From positions 1 through 44,105 of the forward strand of contig NZ_JAEUMO010000065.1 in the NCBI RefSeq assembly GCF_016793285.1: a stretch of DNA of 44,105 bases, in the 5' to 3' direction. The notes beneath the pieces were generated by a model. The model was not told the DNA's origin and did no database searches. It saw only the letters and a list, made by a program, of their open reading frames with translations. This stretch comes from Phenylobacterium sp. Lineage in GTDB: Bacteria; Pseudomonadota; Alphaproteobacteria; Caulobacterales; Caulobacteraceae. Position 1 is the first letter of the stretch, and every line of letters starts with the position of its first letter. Below are positions 22,985 through 31,086 of the stretch, piece by piece. The position numbers were made by a program, and so were the translations under genes.

Positions 22985-24181
22985 TCAAGCCGCCTTGGGC
23001 ACGTAGTCGCCGATGTAGCGCGTCTGGCCCCGTCCGAAGATCACGTCGCAGTAGTTGCCGTCCGGCATGCTGAAGGGGTCGACGCGAAGCTCTCGCACGA
23101 GATCTTCGTCGAGTGTGATCCCGAGGCCGGGTCGGTCGCCCAGTTCGAGCATGCCGTCGCGGATCGGCAGCGGGCCGACCAACTCCTCGATGAAGCGGTT
23201 GCCGGTCTGGTCGACCTCGCAGGTCAGGCCATTCGGCGAGGCGGCGACGACGTGGGCGTTGGCCACCACGGCGACGGCGTCGCACCAGGTGTGCGGCGCC
23301 AGCAGCGCGCCGTGCGCGGCGGCCATGCGGCCCACCTCCATGACCTCGGTGATCCCGCCTGCCCGGCTGGCGTCGGCCTGGGCGATGTCGATGGCGCCTG
23401 CGCGCAGCAGTTCGCGAAAGCCGTGGAGGCCGAACTCGTTCTCTCCCGTGGCCAGCCGCACGCCGTAGGGCTTCAGGCGCTCGCGCAGCGCCACGTAGCT
23501 GTCCAGGTCATCGGGCCCGAACGGCTCCTCGAACCAGAAGGCGTTCACCTCGGCCAGCACAGGCGCCAGGTCGAGGGCGCGCTCGACCGTGAAGCGCTGA
23601 GTGCCGTCGATCATCAGGTCGTGGTCCGGGCCCATGGCGGCGCGCGCCGCGCGCATGGCGGCCACATCGTAGTCGTAGGTCCATCCCACCCGCATCTTGA
23701 CGCGCCGGAAGCCACGCGCCAGCGCGCGGCGCACGCCGTCCGCGACCGCCTCGGGGCTCGAGTAGAGGTTGCCGGAAGCGTAGGCCGGCGCGCGCCCCTC
23801 GCGGCCGCCCAGCAGCTTCCAGACGGGCTGGCCCAGGCGCTTGCCGTTCAGGTCCCACAGCGCAGTGTCGATCCCGCTGATCGCGGCCAGCGCGCCGCCC
23901 TTGCGGCCGTACCAGCGGCTGACGCCGTTGAGCCGGTCGGCCAGCCGGCCCACGTCGTCCGGCGCGAGCCCGATCAGGAACGGCGCCATGTGGTCGACCG
24001 AGGCCTGCACGACCCCGGGATGGGCGTAGGCGGAGCCGATGCCTTCCAGGCCGTCGTCGGTGCGCATGCGCACCAGGCTCGCGAAGCGTCCGTGGACCGG
24101 ACCGGCGGGCGTGCGGAATGTCTTGGCCATGTCGTACTCGAAGCGCAGGTGGACGCATTCGACTTCGGCGATACGGCTCAT
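22985..24181 (-). CDS. Enolase-superfamily dehydratase (mandelate racemase-like)
   Basis: This 398-aa member of the mandelate racemase/muconate lactonising enzyme family abstracts a proton alpha to a carboxylate. It has the KxR-type motif VKMRVGW, metal ligands Asp (MIDGTQRF), Glu (WFEEPF) and Glu (ATGENEF), Asp in QADASRAGG, and His in APHTW. The Lys-x-Arg variant differs from the Lys-x-Lys of the two other enolase enzymes here, so it is a different subgroup with another substrate or stereochemistry. The start is ATG 24181 with GGAGG 8 bp upstream; a longer open frame to 24226 has no such site. It is the first gene of a two-gene unit with the tautomerase, behind operator copy 2. Sugar-acid dehydration is likely but unproven. 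Confidence 0.88.
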   Translation of the reverse strand: MSRIAEVECVHLRFEYDMAKTFRTPAGPVHGRFASLVRMRTDDGLEGIGSAYAHPGVVQASVDHMAPFLIGLAPDDVGRLADRLNGVSRWYGRKGGALAAISGIDTALWDLNGKRLGQPVWKLLGGREGRAPAYASGNLYSSPEAVADGVRRALARGFRRVKMRVGWTYDYDVAAMRAARAAMGPDHDLMIDGTQRFTVERALDLAPVLAEVNAFWFEEPFGPDDLDSYVALRERLKPYGVRLATGENEFGLHGFRELLRAGAIDIAQADASRAGGITEVMEVGRMAAAHGALLAPHTWCDAVAVVANAHVVAASPNGLTCEVDQTGNRFIEELVGPLPIRDGMLELGDRPGLGITLDEDLVRELRVDPFSMPDGNYCDVIFGRGQTRYIGDYVPKAA

Positions 24182-24228
24182 GTGAGGTCCTCCGGCGCGG
24201 CCCGGCGGCCCGCACAACCTGATCAAGA

Positions 24229-24246
24229 CGTGACCCGTGAGTCATA
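24229..24246. promoter_or_regulatory. TATGAC-N6-GTCATA operator, copy 2
   Basis: CGTGAC-CCGTGA-GTCATA has 10 of 12 half-site positions matching consensus, 47 bp upstream of the enolase-family start. On the minus strand a TTGACT lies 3 bp before the palindrome and could serve as -35, but no good -10 is seen. The remaining gap 24247-24387 to the aminotransferase 3' end shows nothing else. Confidence 0.7.
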
Positions 24247-24387
24247 TTTAGTCAAGAGCCGCGGGCCGGGGCGGGAACGAATCGACACTCAGGGCAGCCG
24301 AGGCGTGACAGCGGAAGGCGGATGAGGGCCAGGTCGCGGGCTCGTACGCGCCCCCGCCTCTGGCCGGGCCGACGAGGTCGCTGGGAC

Positions 24388-25719
24388 CTAGGCGGCCGTT
24401 TGTCCCGCGAACGCGGCGAGCGCGCGGCCGCAGCGGTCGAGAGTCTCCTCGATGTCGGCGTCGGTCATGGCGGCCGAGCCGATCATCATTCCGCGGGTGG
24501 CCATCAGCACGCCCTCGCTCAGGAAGCTCCGGTGGAGCGACTGCATCCGCTGGAGATAGTCAGGGCCCGACCGGGTGTAGAACTCGCGATAGTCGCGCGC
24601 CGGCTCGGCGAAGAACTGCAGACTCGTCATCGAGGCGAGACCGTTCGCCCGCATGACGAGGCCCTCTCGGCGGAACTGCGCCGTCAGCCCGCTTCGCAGT
24701 CGATCCCCCTGGCGTTCGAGCCGCTGGAACACCTCCGGCGTGAGGTGCTTCAACGCCGCGATGCCCGCCGCCATCGAGACGGGATTGGCCGTGAAGGTCC
24801 CGCTGTGGCTCATGCGCAGGGGGCCGGCCAGGTTGTCGAACACCGCCATGGCCTCGCGCGTCCCGCCCACCGCGCCGATCGGGAAGCCGCCGCCGATGAT
24901 CTTGCCCATGACGGTCAGGTCGGGCGTGACCCCGGCGCGGCCCTGGGCGCCGTGGTAGCCTGCGCGGTTGCAGAACACCTCGTCGAAGATCAGCACGACG
25001 CCGCGGCGCCGGCAGAAGGCCTTCAGCGCGTCCAGATAGGCGCGGTCGGCCGGGGAGAACCCCAGCCGCGCCGGATAGGGGTCGATCACCACCGCGGCGA
25101 GGTCGGCGGCGCTCTCTTCGAGCAGCGCCTCGGTCGTCGGCCAGTCGTTGAACGGATAGACGACCACCTGATCCGTCAGCGACCTCGGCGTCCCGACGCC
25201 CAGCGGCGGCGCGGCAGGCCGATCCGCCGGCCCCCAGTTCGCCGGCGTCGGCAGGAAGCTCGCCTCCATCAGGTCGTACTGGCCGTGATAGCCGCCCTCG
25301 GCCTTGGCGACCTTGCTGCGGCCGGTAAGGGCGCGCGCGGCCTTGATCGCCACCATCATCGCCTCGGTGCCGGAGTTCGTGAACCGGACCTGGTCGACCC
25401 CCGGCATGCGCTCGACGATCATCTCGGAGAGCTCGATCTCGGACTCGTCCGGGAGGATGCAGCAGATCGTCCGCTCGATCTGGGCGCGCACCGCCTCCAG
25501 GATCGGGGCGAAGGCGTAGCCGTGGATCTGGGTCGAGAAGTTGTTGATCCAGTCGATGTAGACGTTGCCGTCGACGTCCGTCAGCCGGCACCCCTCGCCG
25601 CGGTCGGCGTAAACGATGTACGGGGCGAACGTGATCATGTGTCGGGTGTTGGCCCCGGGCTGCACGCGCCGGGCGCGCTCGAAGAGCTGCGCTGATCTGG
25701 ACTGGGGATCGGGGAACAC
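24388..25719 (-). CDS. Class III aminotransferase, glutamate-semialdehyde-aminomutase/beta-amino-acid type
   Basis: This 443-aa PLP enzyme has NSGTEA (115-120) for phosphate binding, Asp246 in LIFDEVF for the pyridine ring, and Lys273 in MGKIIGGGFPIGA for the Schiff base. The sequence (for example QPGANTRH and DGNVYIDW) is of the subgroup containing glutamate-1-semialdehyde aminomutase and the beta-phenylalanine and other beta-amino-acid aminotransferases. A heme role is unlikely in this catabolic operon; beta-amino acid to beta-keto acid fits the nearby BKACE. The start is GTG 25719, where the TAG of the upstream SMP-30 gene is part of its TAGGAG ribosome site. It shares the promoter at 26714-26742. 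The exact substrate is open. Confidence 0.88.
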   Translation of the reverse strand: MFPDPQSRSAQLFERARRVQPGANTRHMITFAPYIVYADRGEGCRLTDVDGNVYIDWINNFSTQIHGYAFAPILEAVRAQIERTICCILPDESEIELSEMIVERMPGVDQVRFTNSGTEAMMVAIKAARALTGRSKVAKAEGGYHGQYDLMEASFLPTPANWGPADRPAAPPLGVGTPRSLTDQVVVYPFNDWPTTEALLEESAADLAAVVIDPYPARLGFSPADRAYLDALKAFCRRRGVVLIFDEVFCNRAGYHGAQGRAGVTPDLTVMGKIIGGGFPIGAVGGTREAMAVFDNLAGPLRMSHSGTFTANPVSMAAGIAALKHLTPEVFQRLERQGDRLRSGLTAQFRREGLVMRANGLASMTSLQFFAEPARDYREFYTRSGPDYLQRMQSLHRSFLSEGVLMATRGMMIGSAAMTDADIEETLDRCGRALAAFAGQTAA

Positions 25720-25729
25720 GAGCGGTCTC

Positions 25730-26692
25730 CTACGAGGCGGCGGCCGCCGCCGCGGGCCGGTTGAGGAAGTTGAGAGGCTGGCCGGGTCGCGGCCACTGGA
25801 ACGCCACCAGGCGTCCGGTCGACGAGAGCGTGACGAACGCCGTGCGCAGGTCATCGCCGCCGAACGCGATGTTGGTCGCGTAGTAGTCGTCGAAGCCCAC
25901 GAAGCGGCGCGACGCCCCGTCGGGCGAGATCTCCCAGATCCCGCAGTTGTCGAACGACGCGACGCAGATGTTGCCGGCGGCGTCCAACGCCAGCGAATCA
26001 AGCAGGTTGTTGTCGGGCAGCCCCGCCACGAGACGCCCCCCGTTGGGCGACGGCCAAGGCTGAGCCGCGATCCGGCCCGGCGCGACGAGGTCGAACGCCC
26101 AGATGCGGCGCGTCAGCGTTTCGGCGACGAACAGCGTGCGCTCGTCCGCGGACAGTCCGACCCCATTGGCCGATACCAGGCCCGTGACCGCCTCGACGAC
26201 GCCCGAGCCGTCCGGCTCTGCGTAGAATACGCTGCCCATCCCCATCTGGCGGGGCCTGCGCTTGGTATGGTCGGTGAAGTAGAAGCCGCCGCGGCTGTCG
26301 AACACGAGGTCGTTCGGCGATTGAAGCTCCAGGTCGCCGCAGCGCTCGTACAGGCGCTCGACACGGCCCGAGGCCAGATGGACGCGCTCGATCCAGCCGG
26401 GCCGGTCGGCCTGTCCGGTCGGCCGCCGCCAGCCGTTGGCCTCGGTCGTGTACAGCCAGCCGCCGCTGTTGCAGACGTAGCACCACCCGTCCGGGCCCAG
26501 GGCCGCGCCGTTGGGACCGCCGTCCAGTTCTGCCACGACCTCGACCGTCCCGTCCGGCCAGACGCGCGACAACGCAGGACCTGCAATCTCGACCACCAGC
26601 ACCGAGCCGTCCGGCAGCGCCACCGGCCCCTCGGGGAACCGCAGCGCGTCCGTGACGACGCGCAGGTCCGCAGGTTCGTCGCGACCACCCAT
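25730..26692 (-). CDS. SMP-30/gluconolactonase-like lactonase
   Basis: This 320-aa six-bladed propeller of the SMP-30/gluconolactonase/LRE family hydrolyses lactones, often sugar lactones. The family metal and substrate residues are visible: Glu21 in RFPEGPV, Asn127 in QSPNDLVFD, Asn176 in SANGVG and Asp232 in NLLDSLAL. The start ATG 26692 has GGGAGG 6 bp upstream and lies about 15 nt after the expected start of transcription. It is the first gene of a two-gene unit with the aminotransferase. It probably opens a lactone produced or imported by this pathway. An alanine-rich C-terminus is unremarkable. Confidence 0.9.
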   Translation of the reverse strand: MGGRDEPADLRVVTDALRFPEGPVALPDGSVLVVEIAGPALSRVWPDGTVEVVAELDGGPNGAALGPDGWCYVCNSGGWLYTTEANGWRRPTGQADRPGWIERVHLASGRVERLYERCGDLELQSPNDLVFDSRGGFYFTDHTKRRPRQMGMGSVFYAEPDGSGVVEAVTGLVSANGVGLSADERTLFVAETLTRRIWAFDLVAPGRIAAQPWPSPNGGRLVAGLPDNNLLDSLALDAAGNICVASFDNCGIWEISPDGASRRFVGFDDYYATNIAFGGDDLRTAFVTLSSTGRLVAFQWPRPGQPLNFLNRPAAAAAAS

Positions 26693-26713
26693 CGGCGCCT
26701 CCCTTACATCCGC

Positions 26714-26742
26714 ACATTATGACCCATGAGTCATATAAGCAA
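26714..26742 (-). promoter_or_regulatory. Promoter with TATGAC-N6-GTCATA operator, copy 3
   Basis: The palindrome TATGAC-CCATGA-GTCATA at 26718-26735 matches consensus in both halves. On the minus strand a -35 TTGCTT (26737-26742) and a -10 TAATGT (26714-26719) are separated by 17 bp, and the palindrome fills the spacer. The -10 begins inside the final TA of the palindrome. A repressor bound here would block polymerase. Confidence 0.8.
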
Positions 26743-26792
26743 GCCGTCCGGACGCTGTCCGAGACGGCGACCTGGCGGTCACGACCCGCGGT

Positions 26793-27515
26793 CTAGGTTT
26801 CGAAGAGCTGGCGCAGCGGGCTGCCGGGGCTGAGTTCTTCCAGCGGCGGATTGCGGCCGTACAGGGCGCGGAAGTTGAGCAGCGCGTGCAGTTCGACGAG
26901 CACCTCGAAGCTCGCCGTCTCGTTGAGGCCCGGCCCGGGCTGGACGCCGTAGCGCTCGAACAGGCTCTGGTCCAGCATGCCCCCCGCGGTCCGCATCACC
27001 CAGCGTTGCAGCGTCGGATCCCTGGAAGGATTGTGCTTCTCCCAACCGGCCATGGCGCGGTCGACGATCCGCCCGTTCCGGCCGTGCCAGAGTTCGCGCA
27101 TGATCTCGTCGGCGGCGCCCATCTGCACGATGCAGCGCAGCACGCCCGCATTCGCCTCGAACGTCTTCTCGTACCAGGCGATCCACCTGCGGCTGTTGGT
27201 GAACTGGCTGTCGCGGCTGGAGAGCCGCGGGTAGGTCTGGAACTCGAAGGCGACATAGCGTCGGCCCAGTTCGCGCAGGAACTCGTCCTTCGTCTTGAAG
27301 TAGATGTAGAACGTGCCCTTGGCGACGCCGGCCTCCTGCGAGACCTGCTCGACCATCATCTCGCGGTAGTCGGTCGAATCGAGCAACCGCGCCCCCGCCG
27401 CCATCAGCTTCAGGCGAGAGCGCTCGCCGCTGCGCGTCTTCTTGATCTCCTGGGCCGCGGCCTCGAGGTAGGTCGCGTAGCGGATCACCCCCAGGCTGGT
27501 CGAATCGTCGGTCAA
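26793..27515 (-). CDS. TetR-family regulator 1
   Basis: This 240-aa regulator has a TetR helix-turn-helix at about 33-80, with RLKLMAAGARLLDS, VEQVSQEAGVAKGTFYIYF and KTKDEFLREL. The C-terminal ligand domain is shared with regulator 2 (WY...F.AN.G..R, then D.SLF.RYGV, then ELHALLNFRALYGRNPP). A roughly 25-residue N-terminal extension precedes the DNA-binding domain. It is divergent from the enolase operon at 27681, with operator copy 4 in the shared gap, so it is a good candidate for binding the repeated palindrome and sensing the pathway substrate. ATG 27515 is used; no strong alternative is seen. Confidence 0.93.
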   Translation of the reverse strand: MTDDSTSLGVIRYATYLEAAAQEIKKTRSGERSRLKLMAAGARLLDSTDYREMMVEQVSQEAGVAKGTFYIYFKTKDEFLRELGRRYVAFEFQTYPRLSSRDSQFTNSRRWIAWYEKTFEANAGVLRCIVQMGAADEIMRELWHGRNGRIVDRAMAGWEKHNPSRDPTLQRWVMRTAGGMLDQSLFERYGVQPGPGLNETASFEVLVELHALLNFRALYGRNPPLEELSPGSPLRQLFET

Positions 27516-27626
27516 ATGAGCCCTCGAAAGCTGAACGCCTGCTGACCGGCGGGTTGGAAGACGGGCCAGCCGCTCGGAACATCACCCCTGGCAATTGCAG
27601 CGTCAACCGCCCGCCGGCGTTGGGGC

Positions 27627-27655
27627 TTGAATATATGACTCATGGGTCATATTAA
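27627..27655 (+). promoter_or_regulatory. Promoter with TATGAC-N6-GTCATA operator, copy 4
   Basis: TATGAC-TCATGG-GTCATA at 27634-27651 is a full match in both half-sites. A -35 TTGAAT (27627-27632) and a -10 TATTAA (27650-27655) are separated by 17 bp, in the same register as copies 3 and 6. Transcription would begin near 27662, about 19 nt before the ATG at 27681. The site also lies upstream of the divergent TetR gene. Confidence 0.85.
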
Positions 27656-27680
27656 TCGATATGCAGACGGCAGGAGCTCC

Positions 27681-28814
27681 ATGCGGATCGACACCATCGA
27701 AACCTTCGTGGCCGGACACTGGCTCTTCGTGGCGGTGACGACCGATACGGGCGTCACCGGGGTCGGCGAGTCGACGTACTTCACCCATCCCCTCGCAGCG
27801 CGGGCTGTCTTGGATGACCTCGAGGCGGACCTCATCGGGGCCGACGCCTTCCGGCCCGAGTTCCATTTCAACCGCCTGTTCAAGCACCACTGCCTGCGGG
27901 ACAGCGCGCTGATGGGCGCCCTCAGCGCGATCGACCAGGCGCTCTGGGACATCAAGGGCAAGGCGCTGGGCGTGCCCGTCTACGAACTTCTCGGCGGGCG
28001 GGTTCGCGACAAGGTCCGCGCCATCCTTCTGATCGAGGCCACGTCGGAGGACGAGATGATCCGCAAGGCGGTGGAAGCGCGCGCCGAGGGTTTCACCGCC
28101 ATCAAGATCAAGCCGTTCCTGGGGGACTGGGCGACGCGCACCACGGTCGGCCTGCTGGGCGGGGTCGTGGCTTCCGTCGGGCGGGTGCGAGAGGCCATCG
28201 GCTGGGACATGGACATGGCCGTGGAGATCCATCGCAATCTCACCCCCGACCTGGCCGAGGTGTTCGCCGCCGATGTGCGACCGCTGCGGCCCTACTTCCT
28301 CGAGGACCCGATCCTGCCGTTCAGCCTGGAGAGCAACGGCCACGCCGCCGCGCGCATGGGCGGGGTGGTCGCGCTGGCCGAACGCAACACCAACATCTGG
28401 GAGTTCCGCGAGTTCTCGGACCGCCACGCGGTCTCGATCCTGCGTCCCGACGTGGGTCTGGCCGGCGGCTTCACCCAGGTCCGAAAGATCGCGGCCATCG
28501 CCGAGAGCCGGCATCAACGGATCGTCCCGCACAACTTCACCAGCCCGGTCGTGACCGCCTGCCATATCCAGCTCGCCGCCTGCACCACCAACTGGGACGT
28601 GCAGGGCTACGTGCGTGAAGCGCGGGAGCCGTGGAACCGGGTGGTCAAACAGATCAACCGGCTTGAGGAGGGCTTCCTGGCCATTCCCGACACGCCGGGC
28701 ATCGGCGTCGAACTCGACGTCGACTACCTGCGGCAGGCGACCTACGAACCGTTCGGCAACAAGTTCGCCCATGGCGCGGCCCGCGCCATGGACGGCGCGG
28801 TCCGGCACCAGTAG
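27681..28814 (+). CDS. Enolase-superfamily dehydratase (galactonate dehydratase-like)
   Basis: This 377-aa enzyme resembles the galactonate/mannonate dehydratase branch. The Lys-x-Lys motif is in AIKIKPF, the first metal ligand is in AVEIHRN (Glu where Asp is more usual), then Glu in FLEDPI and Glu in ALAERNTN. The acid/base pair is Asp in RPDVGLAGG and His in VPHNF. It dehydrates an aldonic-type acid to a 2-keto-3-deoxy acid by family analogy. The start ATG 27681 follows AGGAG by 4 bp; the frame is open upstream but crosses the promoter. It is the first gene of a three-gene plus-strand operon. Glu at the first ligand position merits checking. Confidence 0.88.
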   Translation: MRIDTIETFVAGHWLFVAVTTDTGVTGVGESTYFTHPLAARAVLDDLEADLIGADAFRPEFHFNRLFKHHCLRDSALMGALSAIDQALWDIKGKALGVPVYELLGGRVRDKVRAILLIEATSEDEMIRKAVEARAEGFTAIKIKPFLGDWATRTTVGLLGGVVASVGRVREAIGWDMDMAVEIHRNLTPDLAEVFAADVRPLRPYFLEDPILPFSLESNGHAAARMGGVVALAERNTNIWEFREFSDRHAVSILRPDVGLAGGFTQVRKIAAIAESRHQRIVPHNFTSPVVTACHIQLAACTTNWDVQGYVREAREPWNRVVKQINRLEEGFLAIPDTPGIGVELDVDYLRQATYEPFGNKFAHGAARAMDGAVRHQ

Positions 28815-28819
28815 CCGTC

Positions 28820-29605
28820 ATGGTCGCAGACACCGAAAGCGTCCCGGCCGCCCTCGGCCTTCTGGCCGAAGGCTTCCGCGGCGCCCGCGCCCTGATCGTC
28901 GGCGGCGCCGGCGGCATCGGCGCCGAGACGACCATACAGTTGCGCGCGCTGGGCGCGCGCGTCGTGATCGCCTCACGCCGCGGGCCCGAGCCCGCGGCGG
29001 TCCGCCCGCCGGCCGCCGACGGCGAACTGGCCGCGATCGGCGTCGACCTCACCCGGCCCGAGTCGATCCGCGCGCTGGCCGCGTGGGTCGAGCGCGAGCT
29101 GGGCGGCCTGGACATCCTGGTCAACACCGCGGGCGTGACCCGCACGGTGCCGCTGCGGGCGATCGAACAGCTCGACGACGCCACGATCGACGAGGTCATG
29201 GCCTCCAACGCGGCCGGCGTGCTGCGGATCATCCGCGACCTGACGCCGGCCCTGCGCCGCGGACAGGCGCCCTGCGTGGTGAACGTCTCGTCGGTCGCCG
29301 CGCGCACCGGGGTCGGCAGCAACGTGGCCTATGTGGGCGCCAAGGCGGCGATGGACGCCATGACGGTCGCGCTGGCCAAGGCGCTCGCCCCGGAGATCCG
29401 TCTGGTCAACGTGGCCCCCAGCGCGCTCGACACCGATTTCGCCAAGGGCCGCGGCCCCGAGTTCATCGCCCGCACCATCGCTGCGACGCCCCTCGGGCGA
29501 TTGGCCACGCCGCGCGAGGTCGCCAACGCCGTGCTGGCCGGCGCGCGCCTCCTGACCATGACCACCGGCAGCACGATCTACGTGGACGGCGGCCGCCACC
29601 TCTGA
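28820..29605 (+). CDS. Short-chain dehydrogenase/reductase (SDR)
   Basis: This 261-aa classical SDR has cofactor loop GGAGGIG (28-34), NTAG near 102, catalytic serine in NVSSVAAR, Tyr171 and Lys175 in YVGAK, and the C-terminal TGSTIYVDGGRHL of the FabG-like group. It starts 5 bp after the enolase-family stop and is followed 21 bp later by the BKACE gene. It probably oxidises a beta- or alpha-hydroxy acid to the keto acid that BKACE then cleaves. That sequence of steps is inferred from order only. It is cytosolic and of normal length. Confidence 0.9.
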   Translation: MVADTESVPAALGLLAEGFRGARALIVGGAGGIGAETTIQLRALGARVVIASRRGPEPAAVRPPAADGELAAIGVDLTRPESIRALAAWVERELGGLDILVNTAGVTRTVPLRAIEQLDDATIDEVMASNAAGVLRIIRDLTPALRRGQAPCVVNVSSVAARTGVGSNVAYVGAKAAMDAMTVALAKALAPEIRLVNVAPSALDTDFAKGRGPEFIARTIAATPLGRLATPREVANAVLAGARLLTMTTGSTIYVDGGRHL

Positions 29606-29626
29606 CCCCAGCCCGGAGGATCGCCC

Positions 29627-30508
29627 GTGCGCGACATCGTCCTGACCTGCGCCATCACCGGCAACATCACCCGGCCGGAGCAGACGCCCCATCTGCCGAT
29701 CACACCCGAGCAGATCGCCCGGTCGGCGCTGGAGGCCGCCGACGCCGGGGCTTCCGTCGCGCACATCCATGTACGCCATCCCGACGGCCGGCCGTCGATG
29801 GAGACCGAGCACTACGTCGAGGTGGTGGAGCGCATCCGGGCCCGCAACACCTCGCTGATCCTGAATCTCACCACCGGCCCCGGCGGTCGCTACATCCCCG
29901 ATCCGGACAATCCGCGCCTCGCTGCGCCGGGCACGTCGTTGCTGCCGCCCCTGGCGCGCATCCCGCACATCCAGGCGCTGCCGCCGGAAGTCTGCACCCT
30001 GGACCTCAACACCATGAACTCGGGCGACCAGGTGGTGATGAACACGCCGCGCAACACCGGGATCATGGCCGCGGCGATGCTAGACGGCGGTTGGAGGCCC
30101 GAGATCGAGATCTTCAATCCCGGCGACCTGGTGCTTGCACGCGACATGCTGGCCCGCATGCCGTTCCCGGCGCCCGCCCTGTTCTCGTTCGTGCTGGGCG
30201 TGAAGTACGGGTGGCCCGCCAGTCTGGAGTCGATCCAGCTCGGGCGCAGCCTGCTGCCTGAAGGGGCGGTGTGGACGGCGTTCGGCGTGGGGCCCTCGGA
30301 GTTCCCGATGGTGGGCCTGTCGGTCCTGCTCGGGGGCCACGCCCGGGTCGGGCTCGAGGACAATATCTACCTCGAGAAAGGCGTGCTGGCGCGCAGCAAC
30401 GCCGAGTTGTGCGAGCGCGCGGTCCGCATCGTCGAGGACCTGGGCTTCCGCATCGCGTCGCCCGCTCGGGCGCGGGAGATCTTCGGATTGGCGCCGGCCG
30501 GCGCCTGA
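29627..30508 (+). CDS. Beta-keto-acid cleavage enzyme (BKACE, DUF849)
   Basis: This 293-aa TIM-barrel zinc enzyme is of the 3-keto-5-aminohexanoate cleavage (Kce) family. BKACEs condense a beta-keto acid with acetyl-CoA and release acetoacetate plus a new CoA ester. The zinc histidines His46 and His48 are in AHIHVR, NLTTGPGG and LDLNTMN follow, and GLEDNIYLEKG carries the acidic C-terminal motif. The start is GTG 29627 after CGGAGGA. It is the last gene of the plus-strand operon and ends 1 bp before the convergent 170-aa gene. Its presence implies a beta-keto acid intermediate, which could come from the aminotransferase or the SDR. Confidence 0.92.
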   Translation: MRDIVLTCAITGNITRPEQTPHLPITPEQIARSALEAADAGASVAHIHVRHPDGRPSMETEHYVEVVERIRARNTSLILNLTTGPGGRYIPDPDNPRLAAPGTSLLPPLARIPHIQALPPEVCTLDLNTMNSGDQVVMNTPRNTGIMAAAMLDGGWRPEIEIFNPGDLVLARDMLARMPFPAPALFSFVLGVKYGWPASLESIQLGRSLLPEGAVWTAFGVGPSEFPMVGLSVLLGGHARVGLEDNIYLEKGVLARSNAELCERAVRIVEDLGFRIASPARAREIFGLAPAGA

Positions 30509-30509
30509 G

Positions 30510-31022
30510 TCAGATCGGCGCCATCGCCCAGGCGGCCTGGAGGGCGGCGAGTCCCTCGGCGGCGTCGAGGACGCGGGCGTCGATGGGCTCGCGGCGCAGA
30601 GCCATGCTGATCCAGGGGCAGACCACGAGCAGCGCCTCGGCGCGGGGCGGCGCGAGCGCGGCCGCCAGCGCGCGCGGATCGGCCGCGGCGTCCGCGGGCC
30701 GTCGTGCGATCGCCGCGCGACGGAGGGCGGCCACGCGGGCAAACTCGTCGGGCATGAGCCGCGCGACGTCGAGCCCCCTCGCCTCCAGGTGCAGGGCGTA
30801 GAGCGCCTCCTCGTGAGCGTCGCGCGCGCCCACGACGGCGATCCGGGCGCCGGCGCCCAACGGCGCGCAGAGGGGCGCGATGACGGCATCGACACCACCC
30901 AGGAACATCCGGTCCGCGCGCGCCCGCATGCCGTCACGCCAAGCCGCGAGGCGACGCTTCAGGCGAGCCCGCAAGGTCAAAGGAGATCTGGACGGCACTC
31001 GATTTTCCGCCTCGCTCGACAC
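30510..31022 (-). CDS. Unknown 170-aa protein, possible half of an Asp/Glu racemase-like fold
   Basis: I do not recognise a family with confidence. From about residue 58 the order is ARIAVVGARDAHEEALYALHL, an alanine-rich middle, EALLVVCPWISMALRR, and a terminal helix with LAALQAAWAMAPI. This resembles the C-terminal half of maleate isomerase/Asp-Glu racemase proteins, where a catalytic cysteine follows a hydrophobic strand and SNQAxxW-like residues follow. Such enzymes are normally about 240 aa, so a first domain would be missing. The first 55 residues are basic. The start is GTG 31022 with a weak ribosome site. It is divergent from the DUF2817 gene across operator copy 5. Coding is supported by operator placement and the close convergent end with BKACE. 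Confidence 0.6.
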   Translation of the reverse strand: MSSEAENRVPSRSPLTLRARLKRRLAAWRDGMRARADRMFLGGVDAVIAPLCAPLGAGARIAVVGARDAHEEALYALHLEARGLDVARLMPDEFARVAALRRAAIARRPADAAADPRALAAALAPPRAEALLVVCPWISMALRREPIDARVLDAAEGLAALQAAWAMAPI

Positions 31023-31034
31023 GGGCTCATTTTA

Positions 31035-31052
31035 CATGACTTATGAGTCATG
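31035..31052. promoter_or_regulatory. TATGAC-N6-GTCATA operator, copy 5
   Basis: CATGAC-TTATGA-GTCATG is perfectly symmetric in its half-sites and one base per half from consensus. It sits in the 64-bp gap between the divergent 170-aa gene and the DUF2817 gene and can control both. Towards the minus-strand gene, GTGACA-N16-TAAAAT is a fair promoter across it; towards the plus-strand gene TTTACA could be a -35 without a clear -10. Confidence 0.75.
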
Positions 31053-31086
31053 TCACTCTCGGCGCGTCGTCGCGACGAGGTTTCGC

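Noticed and set aside
24388-25719. Aminotransferase as the heme-pathway glutamate-1-semialdehyde aminomutase (hemL)
   Set aside because: The fold group matches, but the gene is in a regulated catabolic operon with a lactonase, and the sequence looks more like catabolic beta-amino-acid members.
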